NCBI RefSeq assembly: GCF_038096175.1
Contig: NZ_CP151099.1
Location: forward strand, 4,879,484-4,943,483
Direction: 5' to 3'
Length of the DNA: 64,000 nucleotides
Source of the DNA: Nostoc sp. UHCC 0302
GTDB taxonomy: Bacteria > Cyanobacteriota > Cyanobacteriia > Cyanobacteriales > Nostocaceae
Part shown: positions 1 to 8,770 of the stretch, in pieces
How positions within the stretch are numbered: the first letter of the stretch is position 1
How the letters are laid out: each line of letters starts with the position of its first letter
Position numbers and translations under genes: made by a program
Notes under the pieces: model-generated
Databases searched by the model: none
Seen by the model: only the letters and a program-made list of their open reading frames with translations
What the model was told of the DNA's origin: nothing

Positions 1-1251
1 GCAGCAACGATTGATAATCTAACATGGGCTGAGGATATCCTGTTTATTGTCGCAGCTGGTAATTTACCTTCCGAAGGCGGGAAAACAGGCTCTACAAGAT
101 TATCTGTGAAAGAACATCTGGCAGCTAATCGACCGTATCCAGATTATCTGTTGGAGGATTCATGTAGAATTGCTAACCCTGCACAAAGCTTTCAAGCTTT
201 AACAGTTGGTTCAATTGCTCTAAATTATTACCATCAATTTCCCTATTCTTCTATCTCACAGAAAGATCAGCCTTCAGCCTTTTCATGCTCTGGATTGGGA
301 ATTTGGAAGACGATTAAGCCAGAAGTAGTTGAATATGGTGGGGATTTTGTTATAGACGAAGGTACACCACCTAACATTACATATCCTCAAAATGTTTGTC
401 CTGAATTAGTGCGTTCAACATTGAATGGTGGGCCTGCAATTGCTGCCGATAATGTGGGAACATCATTTTCAGTACCAAAAGTAAGCCATATTGCTGCGCG
501 TCTAGCAGCTAATTTACCTAATGATAATTGCCTTCTTTACCGTGCATTAATAGTTCAATCAGCAAGGTGGCCTGAATGGACAGTGGCAGACGATGTTAAT
601 AAATTGCACGTTCTTCGTAAAATTGGTTATGGTCTTCCCAATGTTGATCGTGCTTTGGGTAATGCTCCCAATAGAATCACTTTGATGACAACAGGAGAGC
701 GCCGCATTGTAGCTAAACAAGCTCATATTTACCAAGTAAAACTGCCAGAAAAATTACGTTCTCAAGGAGAGGCATTTAAGATTCTTCTGGAGGTTACTTT
801 ATCATACAAAGCCCAACCACGTCGAACCCGTAGAAATCGTCGAAAATATCTTTCAACTTGGCTTGATTGGGAATGTAGTAAAAAAGGAGAAGATCCAGAA
901 CTTTTTAAAGCTAGAGTTTTGAAAGAGTTTGATGCTCCAGAAGATGCGGAGAAGGGAGAAGGTCTTTTTAAATGGATGCTCGGCAAACAAAATAATCACG
1001 GAATAATTAAAGGTGTATCTAGAAGTGCAGGAACTCTTCAAAAGGATTGGACAGTTGTAAATTCATTTGAACTTACCGAGGCATTTTCTATTGCAGTTGT
1101 TGGACATGAAGGTTGGAACAATGATCCAGAGGCTAGCGTTCCATACTCTTTAGTTGTAAGTTTTGAAGCAATACAAGCTGATATTCCAATTTATACGTCT
1201 ATTGTTGAGGCTCAAGTTGAAACAGAGGTTCAGACAGAGATACAAATTTAA
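1..1251 (+). CDS. Subtilisin-like (S8) serine protease, 5'-truncated by window edge
   Basis: The reading frame is open from the first base, so the true start lies upstream; the GTG at 106 is only an internal codon. The visible 416 residues contain VAAGN (oxyanion-hole Asn) near the beginning and GTSFSVP with the catalytic Ser at codon 463-465, both hallmarks of the C-terminal half of a subtilase domain. The Asp and His of the triad must lie before the window. After the protease domain there is about 250 residues of unrecognised sequence, including a basic stretch near 820-845. No transmembrane segment or secretion signal is visible in this part. Large cytoplasmic S8 proteases of this kind often follow an AAA ATPase gene, as in IetAS systems; that partner would lie outside the window, so the assignment is inference. 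The protease call itself is firm. Confidence 0.88.
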   Translation, partial: AATIDNLTWAEDILFIVAAGNLPSEGGKTGSTRLSVKEHLAANRPYPDYLLEDSCRIANPAQSFQALTVGSIALNYYHQFPYSSISQKDQPSAFSCSGLGIWKTIKPEVVEYGGDFVIDEGTPPNITYPQNVCPELVRSTLNGGPAIAADNVGTSFSVPKVSHIAARLAANLPNDNCLLYRALIVQSARWPEWTVADDVNKLHVLRKIGYGLPNVDRALGNAPNRITLMTTGERRIVAKQAHIYQVKLPEKLRSQGEAFKILLEVTLSYKAQPRRTRRNRRKYLSTWLDWECSKKGEDPELFKARVLKEFDAPEDAEKGEGLFKWMLGKQNNHGIIKGVSRSAGTLQKDWTVVNSFELTEAFSIAVVGHEGWNNDPEASVPYSLVVSFEAIQADIPIYTSIVEAQVETEVQTEIQI

Positions 1252-1466
1252 TTAATTATGAGTAACTAAAGCGATTAAGAGATTGCACTACATTTGATAT
1301 TTTTGTTATTGAAATACTTCGTGTAGTTTAATATTGTTACCTATCTGTACAAGTAAAATTTTTATTATACATATAGTGCCTTTGTACTGACAACAAGCGG
1401 TTTTGTGTTGAAATTTTATTCCATAATTTTGTCAGTAGGTTTGAGCATTGCTATCCGAAATATTAA

Positions 1467-2075
1467 TTACCCAATAGGACGATTTCCTGGGTTCACAGCA
1501 TGGATATATTCACTTCCCGATCGCGGTCTTCCTCGTTTATAATTAGCTTCTTCTGGTTTACCCCATCCCATCTGCAAAACTATTTCTAAAAAGCTAGAAT
1601 TTTCCCACTTCCACAAACTTGCCCATTCTGTTATTTGAGCAATTCTCTCTACATCAGGTTTGTTAATTTGCTGGTACTGTTTACTATTATTAAAACTCAA
1701 ATATAAGTCCATTTCCGCAGTCACTTCGTACCAAAACTCTAAAATTGAATTTTTGGCAGATTTTAATATTTCTAAGTCACTGGTGAGTGCAATTAATTCT
1801 GTATCTACTGCTGGATAGCGCAAGTTTTTACCTTTAACTATCATCTCCCGCCAGACAACACCTGAAACTTGATTTTCTTGTTGATAGTCGTGAATCGCAG
1901 CTTTAAAATCTTGATAGGCAGAAAACTTTTGCAGCCCATCAGTTCTAATAAACTGATCAATTACAGGGTTGCCAGAAACTGTTATCTCTAATTTCAGGCG
2001 ATTCCCTTTGAGGCAAGCTTGGCGTTCAGCTGCCAAAATCTGAATTAGCTCCTCGGTGGTGTAAACCTTTGACAT
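1467..2075 (-). CDS. Conserved hypothetical protein, 202 aa
   Basis: A 202-residue soluble protein that I cannot assign to a family. It begins MSKVYTTEEL and is rich in charged and aromatic residues, with no signal peptide, membrane segment or metal-binding cluster. The C-terminal tail is basic and Gly/Pro-rich (KRGRPRSGSEY). Codon use looks like that of its neighbours and there are no frame interruptions. It is convergent with the protease gene upstream and lies about 170 nt beyond the next minus-strand gene, so it may be separately transcribed. No function can be proposed from sequence or context. Confidence 0.75.
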   Translation of the reverse strand: MSKVYTTEELIQILAAERQACLKGNRLKLEITVSGNPVIDQFIRTDGLQKFSAYQDFKAAIHDYQQENQVSGVVWREMIVKGKNLRYPAVDTELIALTSDLEILKSAKNSILEFWYEVTAEMDLYLSFNNSKQYQQINKPDVERIAQITEWASLWKWENSSFLEIVLQMGWGKPEEANYKRGRPRSGSEYIHAVNPGNRPIG

Positions 2076-2221
2076 CAGAACACACTCTAATTAGTCATTG
2101 GCCATTGTCATTAGTTATCAACTATAGACTTATGAACTACAGACTTTTGTTAAACCAGATATTTAAACATTATCTCTTGGCAGAATATGGAATGCAGTAA
2201 CAGGTAGCACGAAAATTTAGA

Positions 2222-2240
2222 CTAGACCGATTTGGTCTAG
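2222..2240 (-). terminator. Stem-loop after the thioredoxin-like gene
   Basis: CTAGACC and GGTCTAG form a perfect 7-bp stem with a 5-nt loop. Read on the minus strand it is followed by TCTAAATTTTC. It begins 8 nt beyond the stop of the minus-strand gene ending at 2249, so it is a plausible intrinsic terminator with a weak U tract. Confidence 0.5.
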
Positions 2241-2248
2241 CCTAAAAG

Positions 2249-2842
2249 TCATTTGGCTAATTCACTACTGTACTCATTAAAGGCGCGTCGCTTTAACTGC
2301 ACTGATTCTGTACGAGGTAATAAATCAAACACTTCCCGTAAGCGATCGTCTATCTCTTCATATGGGACTTGACCCTTTTTATTCAAGACTACTTCACCTG
2401 ACTGATTAAACACCACGACTTGCGGAACACCCTCAGAATAGTAATATCCTGGTTCTGTGGGCTTGTATGTTTGTTTAGGCAAGATTGTATCTACATTCAC
2501 AGGGATAATCTCTACTGCTCGACCATAGAATTCCTGTACCCGTGAAATAACAATGGCATATTTTTTGCAATCGCTGCTGTCATCCACATAAAAGGCTAAC
2601 ATTGTGGGTCTATGCTGCTCTAACGCCTGTGCAAGAGTCTGTTTAGCAGGAACCAGTGAACCATTGCCAGCAAAAACCACAAAAATGTTGCCTTCATATA
2701 CATCATCCTTAATACCAGCAGATGCAGGTTGCATACCTATAACGAACAGACAAACAACAAGTATTAACAGGCATTTCGATAGCAATCTTCGCCAATCAGC
2801 AATTTGGGTATGTAAAAAAAGAAACTTTCTACTATTCATCAA
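2249..2842 (-). CDS. Thioredoxin-like thylakoid/photosystem I accumulation factor family protein
   Basis: A 197-residue protein with an N-terminal hydrophobic segment (about residues 22-42, ending near PASAG) that acts as a signal anchor or cleavable signal. The remainder looks like a thioredoxin fold lacking a canonical CxxC: a strand-turn region LAFYVDDSSDCKKYA holds a single Cys where the active site would be, followed by EIIPVNVD and a cis-Pro-like EGVPQVVVFN. This pattern matches cyanobacterial proteins annotated as thylakoid membrane photosystem I accumulation factors. I recognise that family by sequence pattern only, so the photosystem role is family knowledge and not visible here. The loss of the second Cys argues against a disulfide reductase function. 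A stem-loop just after the stop may terminate it. Confidence 0.65.
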   Translation of the reverse strand: MMNSRKFLFLHTQIADWRRLLSKCLLILVVCLFVIGMQPASAGIKDDVYEGNIFVVFAGNGSLVPAKQTLAQALEQHRPTMLAFYVDDSSDCKKYAIVISRVQEFYGRAVEIIPVNVDTILPKQTYKPTEPGYYYSEGVPQVVVFNQSGEVVLNKKGQVPYEEIDDRLREVFDLLPRTESVQLKRRAFNEYSSELAK

Positions 2843-3230
2843 AAGGAACCTTGCAAGCTATTAGATGTCGTAAGTTTGTGCTGAATTCGGCAAACTGGAT
2901 TGGATATATAACTACGTCCGCACGCTATTTTTTAAGATAACGCTTACTGAGATTATCTCTTGAAAGGGCATTGAGCATCCGTTCGGCTTCTCTACGAGAC
3001 CGGAGGCGTTAGCGAAGCTTTGGCTTGAACATACGCTCAGGGCAAGTGGGCATTGGGTATTTGGAAGGAGGCAGGAGTAGTAATTCTTCTTATTCCCTTG
3101 TCCTCCTTGTCTGCCTCATCTCTTTAAGAATGGGCTGGCTTTTTGAGCAAAGATTAGTTAAACTCACTAGATTAAATTTGCAATTATATAGACTATCAGT
3201 TAGCAACCGCGAGAAGCTTAGGGTACGGAT
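2843..3230. other. Intergenic region with a dispersed palindromic repeat
   Basis: This divergent intergenic region separates the thioredoxin-like gene from murT and should hold both promoters. At about 2976-3025 it carries a Nostoc-type palindromic repeat (CTTCTCTACGAGAC followed by GGAGGCGTTAGCGAAG). No further gene is convincing here. Confidence 0.5.
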
Positions 3231-4571
3231 GTGGGAAACAAAATAAAACTTATAGATAGACTACGACTTGGTTTTGCGGTATCAGCAGCAAAAAGTGTGA
3301 CGTTTTTGGTGCGATCGCTGCGTTTGGGTGCTGCTAGTGTATTACCAGGCTCGATTGCTCGTCGCATTGAACCCCGACTCTTAGAATTATTGAGTCAGCA
3401 GGTGAAAAACGGGGTGATTTTAATTGCTGGGACTAATGGCAAAACCACTACATCACTGCTTTTAAAAACGATTTTAGAACGTAAAGGTTACCGTGTTGCT
3501 CATAATTCAACAGGGGCAAATCTAGAAAATGGCTTGATGACGGCGTTGTTAGAAAGCACCAGCTTGGTGGGAACGCTGGATGTTGATTACGCCATTTTGG
3601 AGGTTGATGAGAATATTGTACCGAAGATATTGAAACCTCTCCAGCCACGAATCATTCTCTGTTTAAACTTATTCCGTGACCAACTCGACAGGTACGGAGA
3701 AGTCGACACAATTAGCAAGCGTTGGACAAAAGTCATCTCTACCCTACCACCAGAAACGGTTGTAATTCCTAACGCTGACGACCCAACTTTATCTCACCTC
3801 GGTCAGCAGTTACCCCAACGAGTATTATTCTTTGGTTTGAACGAACCTGAAAACTATCTTGAGGCAATTCCTCACGCTGTCGATTCTATTTATTGTCCTA
3901 AATGTGGACACTCTTTAGATTACAAAGGTGTCTATTTGTCTCATTTAGGCGATTTCACTTGTCCCAGTTGCGGCTTTAGCAAAAGTAAACCGACTCTCGA
4001 AAGCAGCCAATGGCAACAAATTCTCGTTGGTTTGTACAACAAATATAATACTTTAGCTGCTGTTACTGCTGCTCAAGAGTTAGGAGTTGATGAAGCTACA
4101 ATTAAAGATACAATTAACAATTTTCAAGCAGCTTTTGGGCGTACTGAAGATTTAGTAATTAACGGTAAACGAGTACGAATTCTGTTATCAAAAAATCCTG
4201 TAGGGACGAATGAAACCATTCGCGTGGTGAATCAAAGTACAGATAAAACTACTCTGTTGGTGTTGAACGATCGCACACCTGATGGCACTGATGTATCCTG
4301 GATTTGGGATGTTGATACAGAAAAATTAGTACAAAGGGGAGGAACTTTAGTCGTTAGTGGTGACCGAGTTTATGATATGGCACTACGTCTACGCTATAGT
4401 CAAAACTCTGCTCAGACTACTAACTTAAATTTGATTGTAGAAGAAGATTTGCGGCAAGCGATCGCTACCGCATTAGAGCATACTCCAGAAGATGAGACTT
4501 TGCACATTCTGCCTACTTATTCAGCCATGCTGGAAGTACGAGAAGTTTTGACTGGGAGGAAGATTCTTTAA
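3231..4571 (+). CDS. murT: Lipid II isoglutaminyl synthase, Mur ligase subunit MurT
   Basis: MurT activates the alpha-carboxyl of D-Glu in lipid II so that the GatD partner can amidate it to D-isoglutamine in the cytoplasm. The 446-residue protein has the Mur ligase P-loop GTNGKTTT at residues 67-74. It also has a four-Cys zinc ribbon at C222, C225, C244 and C247, characteristic of MurT, and a C-terminal DUF1727 region with LNDRTPDGTDVSWIWD. Length matches the family. The start is a GTG at 3231; the ATG two bases earlier is out of frame and stops quickly. gatD lies downstream on the same strand, but an opposing gene of unknown function and about 890 nt separate them, so the two are not a tight operon here. 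Confidence 0.9.
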   Translation: MGNKIKLIDRLRLGFAVSAAKSVTFLVRSLRLGAASVLPGSIARRIEPRLLELLSQQVKNGVILIAGTNGKTTTSLLLKTILERKGYRVAHNSTGANLENGLMTALLESTSLVGTLDVDYAILEVDENIVPKILKPLQPRIILCLNLFRDQLDRYGEVDTISKRWTKVISTLPPETVVIPNADDPTLSHLGQQLPQRVLFFGLNEPENYLEAIPHAVDSIYCPKCGHSLDYKGVYLSHLGDFTCPSCGFSKSKPTLESSQWQQILVGLYNKYNTLAAVTAAQELGVDEATIKDTINNFQAAFGRTEDLVINGKRVRILLSKNPVGTNETIRVVNQSTDKTTLLVLNDRTPDGTDVSWIWDVDTEKLVQRGGTLVVSGDRVYDMALRLRYSQNSAQTTNLNLIVEEDLRQAIATALEHTPEDETLHILPTYSAMLEVREVLTGRKIL

Positions 4572-4703
4572 TCTGATTGGGCATTGGGCATTGGGGAGCC
4601 AGTCTCATGGGCGGCTCCGCCGACTTGAGAGAACTGGCGTCATTGGAAATAGAATTAAGTAATCAATCCCCAGTCCCCAGTCCCTAGTCCCTAGTCCCCA
4701 GCC
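4572..4703. repeat. Short intergenic spacer with heptanucleotide repeats
   Basis: The spacer between murT and the opposing gene contains CCCCAGT/CCCTAGT heptamers (about 4668-4703), a low-complexity motif typical of Nostocales intergenic DNA. A GGCATTGGGG-type run precedes it. There is no coding potential. Confidence 0.6.
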
Positions 4704-5141
4704 CTATTGCAACTGAATTGCTGCACGTTGTATTGGTAAAACTTCTTCTAAAGTCAGTTCATGATCAGCGGTAATATGACTTTTACAACAAATGTTGCTG
4801 AAGAAAACTTTCTGACCAACTAATTCTGAAAAATGTTTTTCTAGAAGTAACCGAGATGTAATATCTCCCAATAATTCAGAGAGGTCTTTTGTTAATGGAT
4901 CTTTATCATCACGATGAATCGTTCTAAATTTAAAATTATGTTCACCAATTAAATTTTTGACTGCTGAGTCAAACTCGTTTTCTTTTCCTTCAACATAAGC
5001 AAAAGATTGCTCTTCTAAGAACTTCCAAGCATCTGGGAATATCTCGCGGATTTTTTCTATATGATTTTCAGTTTGGTAGACCAAAGTAGCAGTTTTACAA
5101 TCCATATGACAATTTATCTGGTTATAAAATAAACTTTGCAA
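4704..5141 (-). CDS. Hypothetical protein between murT and gatD, about 133-145 aa
   Basis: I do not recognise this protein. The longest frame starts at 5141 (145 aa), but the ATG at 5105 (MDCKTATLVYQ) is equally likely since neither has a clear ribosome binding site. The sequence is acidic and mostly helical in appearance. It contains a Cys-Cys-His cluster near the C-terminus (NICCKSHITADHE) that could bind metal; that is only an inference. It has no membrane segment. It runs opposite to the flanking murT and gatD genes and separates them. Confidence 0.6.
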   Translation of the reverse strand: MQSLFYNQINCHMDCKTATLVYQTENHIEKIREIFPDAWKFLEEQSFAYVEGKENEFDSAVKNLIGEHNFKFRTIHRDDKDPLTKDLSELLGDITSRLLLEKHFSELVGQKVFFSNICCKSHITADHELTLEEVLPIQRAAIQLQ

Positions 5142-5457
5142 CCCTGTAATATTACGACCAAGTTGGAAGGTTTAAACTGATAACGAAATATTTATTTAAA
5201 TCCTACCGTTGAGATTATGGTAAAACTGTTACCAAAAAACTGTTACATAAAATACTAAAATATTTGTTTTTACTTAGCGATGTCAGTCATAAATCATTTG
5301 TAAACAACAATATTCCTGACTTCTTTAACCAGTCGAAGATTTTAGCTTAACGATTCTCAAAAATCAAATAGGATTACTATATCTAAGAATGCGATGAACT
5401 ATTAGAGATACACCGGATTATAAGAACACAGAGAGAAAAAGTTATAAGTGAGGAGTT
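5142..5457. other. Divergent intergenic region upstream of gatD
   Basis: AT-rich region expected to carry promoters for gatD and for the opposing hypothetical gene. The segment AGGATTACTATAT near 5370 resembles the end of a repeat also seen at 10.9 and 14.1 kb. The sequence GTGAGGAG (5448-5455) ends 2 nt before the gatD start and may include its ribosome binding site. Nothing else stands out. Confidence 0.4.
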
Positions 5458-6273
5458 ATGAGTTCTCAAGATTTAGAATTAACAATCGGTTGGCTATATC
5501 CGACCTTGATGAGTACCTACGGCGATCGCGGTAATGTGATCACAATCGAACGTCGCGCACAGTGGCGGGGATATGATGTTAAAGTGTTACCCCTGGATCA
5601 AAATACCACGGCCGCAGATATTAAATCGGTAGATGTCATAGTGGGTGGTGGCGCACAAGACCGTCAGCAAGAAATTGTGATGCGTGATTTGCAAGGTGCG
5701 AAAGCCGATGCAATGCGGGAGAAGATTGAAAACGGAACTCCGGGAGTGTTTACCTGTGGTTCACCGCAACTACTAGGACACTATTATGAACCAGGATTTG
5801 GTCAGCGGATTGAAGGATTAGGAATACTTGATTTAGTTTCTGTGCATCCTGGGGAAAATACTCGGCGCTGTATTGGGAATTTAGTGATTGAAGTGACAGC
5901 ATCTCGTCTAGCACGAGATTTGGCAGAAATGACAGGTAGTAAAGCTTATCTAGTTGGCTTTGAAAATCACGGCGGACGCACCAAATTAGGGAAAGTGGAA
6001 GCATTGGGGCGAGTGGTGTACGGCTTAGGAAATAATGGTGAAGATGGTACAGAGGGAGCATTTTATCAGAATGCGATCGCAACTTATTCTCACGGGCCAT
6101 TGTTACCAAAAAATCCCTTTGTCGCCGATTGGTTAATTCAAACAGCACTACGGCTAAAGTATCAAGAGCCTATTACATTGCAATCTTTAGATGATAGCCT
6201 TGCTGTACAAGCAAGAGAAGCGATGTTTAAGCGGTTGAAAGTAAGTTTGCCTGCTACTGCGGCTAGGGTTTAA
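5458..6273 (+). CDS. gatD: Lipid II isoglutaminyl synthase, glutamine amidotransferase subunit GatD
   Basis: GatD hydrolyses glutamine and channels ammonia to MurT for amidation of lipid II. The 271-residue protein is a class I (CobB/CobQ-like) glutamine amidotransferase. The nucleophile is probably C100 in FTCGSPQ, and the catalytic His is H212 in TYSHGPLLPKNP. The conserved segment GFENHGGRT lies between them. The N-terminal GWLYPTLMSTYGDRGN is typical of GatD. Proteins of this family are often mislabelled as cobyric acid synthase, but the short length and a murT gene nearby favour GatD. It has its own intergenic region and is probably transcribed separately from murT. Confidence 0.88.
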   Translation: MSSQDLELTIGWLYPTLMSTYGDRGNVITIERRAQWRGYDVKVLPLDQNTTAADIKSVDVIVGGGAQDRQQEIVMRDLQGAKADAMREKIENGTPGVFTCGSPQLLGHYYEPGFGQRIEGLGILDLVSVHPGENTRRCIGNLVIEVTASRLARDLAEMTGSKAYLVGFENHGGRTKLGKVEALGRVVYGLGNNGEDGTEGAFYQNAIATYSHGPLLPKNPFVADWLIQTALRLKYQEPITLQSLDDSLAVQAREAMFKRLKVSLPATAARV

Positions 6274-6289
6274 ATTTTCGTGTTTTTCT

Positions 6290-6314
6290 CGTTCCCTGAC
6301 TCTCACAGGGAACG
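6290..6314. terminator. Stem-loop between convergent gatD and vapC
   Basis: CGTTCCCTG and CAGGGAACG form a perfect 9-bp stem with a 7-nt loop, 17 nt beyond the gatD stop and between converging genes. There is no strong U tract, and similar CGTTCCC hairpins are dispersed in Nostoc genomes, so it may be a repeat that happens to terminate. Confidence 0.4.
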
Positions 6315-6371
6315 CAATTCCCCGATTTCATATGTAAAGGGGTGACAAACGCCCCAAACTCAGCCTTGAGT

Positions 6372-6793
6372 TCATGTTTTCTCATCAACAACGACCAACC
6401 CCACACCACAGCGAGTCGCGGCCTCTGCTAACCGGGTATCAAGAGTTGCTAACGGCAATTGTAACCGCAACGCCAATTCTAAATAAGCTGCGTCGCTGCT
6501 AAACTTTCCTGTCGTGCTAGCTTCAAGGTTGCATCCAATGCCTTTGCATCCGTAACTTGATCAACCTGAATTAATAGTGACTGTAACAAAGCAATAGCTT
6601 GCTCAGATTGTTCCTTGGTCATACGGTTACGTCGTTCAGCCACGGCAAGGGTATTAGCAATCTCCAAAGACCAAATTCCTGGTACAAAAGCTTCAGAATT
6701 TGGCATTATTGCCAGTATGGTATTAGCATAATCATTGTTTTCATCCACCAAGCACCAGCTAATTGCTACAGAACAATCTAAAACAAACTGCAT
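6372..6793 (-). pseudogene. vapC: VapC-type PIN-domain toxin, frameshifted
   Basis: The 5' part encodes a PIN-domain ribonuclease: VLDCSV with the metal-binding D6, and a second acidic residue E44 in WSLEIANTL. The continuous frame stops at 6479 after ARQESLAATQLI. The expected PIN C-terminus, SDAAYLELALRLQLPLATLDTRLAEA followed by the end VVVDEKT (given here in two parts of one reading), is present in another frame and runs to a TGA at 6372-6374. Restoring one base near 6490-6500 would give a normal protein of about 140 aa. The missing segment carries the third and fourth acidic residues, so the truncated product should be inactive as a nuclease. It starts within the stop codon of the upstream antitoxin gene (TAATG overlap). 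Either a genuine one-base deletion or a sequencing error explains it. Confidence 0.75.
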
Positions 6794-7083
6794 TAAAATC
6801 TTCGCCCTTCTTCAACCATTTCGTGGATTGAAGTTTCATCTAACGCTACTTCTCGCCGCAGTTGCTGCATTTTGGCGATTGCTTCTTGAATCGATTTTTT
6901 TGTTGTTGGTTTTCCCCAAGCGTTATATTGCAGTACACTGTCATCGCATGGTGCAAGGTCTGTTTTATCTAACGGCTGTACAACCACCACTACTTCTACA
7001 GATGTATCTTTAAAATCAGTAGGTGTCTGAATGTGCAATATACCATCTGCCCCAATATGCGATCGCAATTTTTTCGTTTCCAT
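6793..7083 (-). CDS. Antitoxin of the vapBC-type pair
   Basis: The 96-residue product starts at METKKLRSHIG. This start is favoured because GGAGGAAG ends two bases before the ATG at 7083, although the frame is open further upstream. The N-terminus resembles short cyanobacterial antitoxins that begin with a beta strand and HIGADGILHIQTP. The C-terminal half, LDETSIHEMVEEGRRF, would be the toxin-binding arm. Its stop overlaps the vapC start by one base, the usual translational coupling of type II toxin-antitoxin operons. Such antitoxins bind and neutralise the PIN toxin and repress their own promoter. With the toxin frameshifted, this antitoxin may persist as a solitary gene. Confidence 0.75.
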   Translation of the reverse strand: METKKLRSHIGADGILHIQTPTDFKDTSVEVVVVVQPLDKTDLAPCDDSVLQYNAWGKPTTKKSIQEAIAKMQQLRREVALDETSIHEMVEEGRRF

Positions 7084-7446
7084 TTCTTCCTCCAGTAAAT
7101 TATAGAATTTTTCATTTCCTGGCTTTGACCGGGGGCGCAATTCAGGAGACTCTGCCTCTGATTTTAAATTCACAAAATACAGAAGCCTAAAGTACTGCAT
7201 TTTCCGGTAGAACTTTCTGTCAACACAGGCATTAAAAACTAGAATTACTTAATCAGAAGGCTGATACTGATATTTTATATAGATACAGCAGATTTCAAGT
7301 TGATGAATTACACAATATAGACCTCATGGTTACTGAGCGTAGTCGAAGTAAAGTTAGATAGAAAGCCTGTTATCCTTCTGACTACTGAATTCTGAATTCT
7401 GCTGTATGTTTTTTAGGCATTAGAAATTAAAAGCGGTACAGCAGCA
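7084..7446. other. Intergenic region with a dispersed 58-nt repeat
   Basis: Divergent spacer between the antitoxin gene and the amidase gene. Positions 7283-7340 (ATACAGCAGATTTCAAGTTG and onward) reappear at 49813-49870 with about three mismatches. The segment ACTGAGCGTAGTCGAAG is another Nostoc dispersed motif. Promoters for both flanking genes should lie here but are not evident. Confidence 0.55.
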
Positions 7447-8421
7447 ATGACTCACCATATTTTAAAAGCTACAAAAGAAACTGTACACCTGGGCGGTTTC
7501 TCCCATCAGCTAAAACCAGCAGTTACTGTAGATTCTGGCGATACAATTGATGTGGAAACTTACACTGGTTACTATGTGCATGACCAAGCACCAGCAGAGT
7601 TTCTCACCCCAGAATTTCTTGATATCTGTCAAAATCTAGCACCAGAACGCAAAGTTGCTGGGGGGCCGCATTTACTCACAGGGCCAATTTACGTCAAAGA
7701 TGCTGAACCAGGAGATGTTTTAGAAGTAAAATTAGAAGCGATCGCACCTCGTTTACCTGTAGGCTTCAATGCAATTCGTAAAGGTTGGGGAGCTTTACCA
7801 TATCAGTTTGATCAACCTGCTTTAAGATTCATTCCCCTTGATTTAAAAAATAATATTGCTGAATTTCCTGCGGGTAGTGGCATAAAAATTCCCCTTAAAC
7901 CATTTTTTGGTATTCTTGGTGTCGCTACCCCAGAAACATCTCGCACCTCTGTTCCCCCTGGTGCTTATGGCGGTAATATTGACAATCGCGAACTACAAGC
8001 CGGTTCTCGCGTATTTCTACCTATTTTTATTCCAGGTGCGTTATTTTCTATCGGTGATGGTCATTCAGCGCAGGGAGATGGTGAAGTAAATGTCACTGCC
8101 ATAGAAACATCGATGAACGGTAGAATCACACTCAAGCTTCGCAAAGATTTGCAACTGACAACGCCAATTGCAGAAACTCCAACGCATATCATCACAATGG
8201 GGTTTGCTCAAACCTTAGATGAAGCCTTAGAATTAGCTTTAAAAAATATGATTGATTTTCTGGAACGTTTCGTAAATTTGTCTCCAGAAGATGCTTATGT
8301 GTTATGTAGTTTAGCCGTGAACTTTCACATTACTCAAGTTGTGAACAGTCCCCAAAAAGGTGTGCATGGTATGCTATCCAAATCAATATTATCCAAGGGG
8401 ATTACAGCGGATTTCATTTGA
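7447..8421 (+). CDS. Acetamidase/formamidase family protein
   Basis: A 324-residue zinc-dependent amidohydrolase of the FmdA/AmdA family, which hydrolyses formamide, acetamide or related short amides to ammonia and an acid in the cytoplasm. Family motifs are clear: GPIYVKDAEPGDVLEV near residue 80-95, GNIDNRELQAGSRVFLP near residue 178, and GALFSIGDGHSAQGDGEV near residue 198-215, the last carrying the metal-binding Asp/His cluster. Length matches the shorter cyanobacterial members. It sits alone between intergenic regions and is probably monocistronic. The exact substrate cannot be read from sequence. Confidence 0.88.
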   Translation: MTHHILKATKETVHLGGFSHQLKPAVTVDSGDTIDVETYTGYYVHDQAPAEFLTPEFLDICQNLAPERKVAGGPHLLTGPIYVKDAEPGDVLEVKLEAIAPRLPVGFNAIRKGWGALPYQFDQPALRFIPLDLKNNIAEFPAGSGIKIPLKPFFGILGVATPETSRTSVPPGAYGGNIDNRELQAGSRVFLPIFIPGALFSIGDGHSAQGDGEVNVTAIETSMNGRITLKLRKDLQLTTPIAETPTHIITMGFAQTLDEALELALKNMIDFLERFVNLSPEDAYVLCSLAVNFHITQVVNSPQKGVHGMLSKSILSKGITADFI

Positions 8422-8770
8422 ATTGAATACAAAGTCAACTGAAACCCTAGCGATTGGAATTCGCGACTACATAAACTAATTTCGTCACGGTGCGTAAGTC
8501 CTAGATATAAGAGATTTTACTACGCAAAACCGTCCCTCTCCGAATCGGAGAGGGACAGACTTGAACTTTAATTCAAGGCAGGGAGAGGTTTGTCGAATTC
8601 ACGTTTTTTAACCTGCATAAGCAGGTTTTGTTTGCCTAGACGCGGTTTATAACCGCTGCCTAGTACCAAGTTGCATTCTATTGCAGTAATTCGAGTGCAT
8701 GAGATTGCTTCCTGATGTCGCAATGACAGAATACTATCTTTGAATGCAACTTAATAGAAGTCCTGAGAAA
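8422..8770. other. Intergenic region with two hairpins
   Basis: Contains a 12-bp perfect inverted repeat (GTCCCTCTCCGA at 8532-8543 and its complement at 8545-8556), a dispersed Nostoc palindrome, and a smaller stem-loop at 8610-8627. There is no coding potential. Confidence 0.6.
8610..8627 (+). terminator. Candidate terminator hairpin
   Basis: AACCTGC and GCAGGTT form a 7-bp stem with a 4-nt loop, followed by TTGTTTG and preceded by a T run. It lies between the converging amidase and RTX genes and could act on either strand. It also resembles a dispersed Nostoc repeat. Confidence 0.4.

Noticed and set aside
5458-6273. Cobyric acid synthase (CobQ) assignment
   Set aside because: The protein is about half of CobQ length, lacks the N-terminal synthetase domain, and has murT nearby; GatD fits better.
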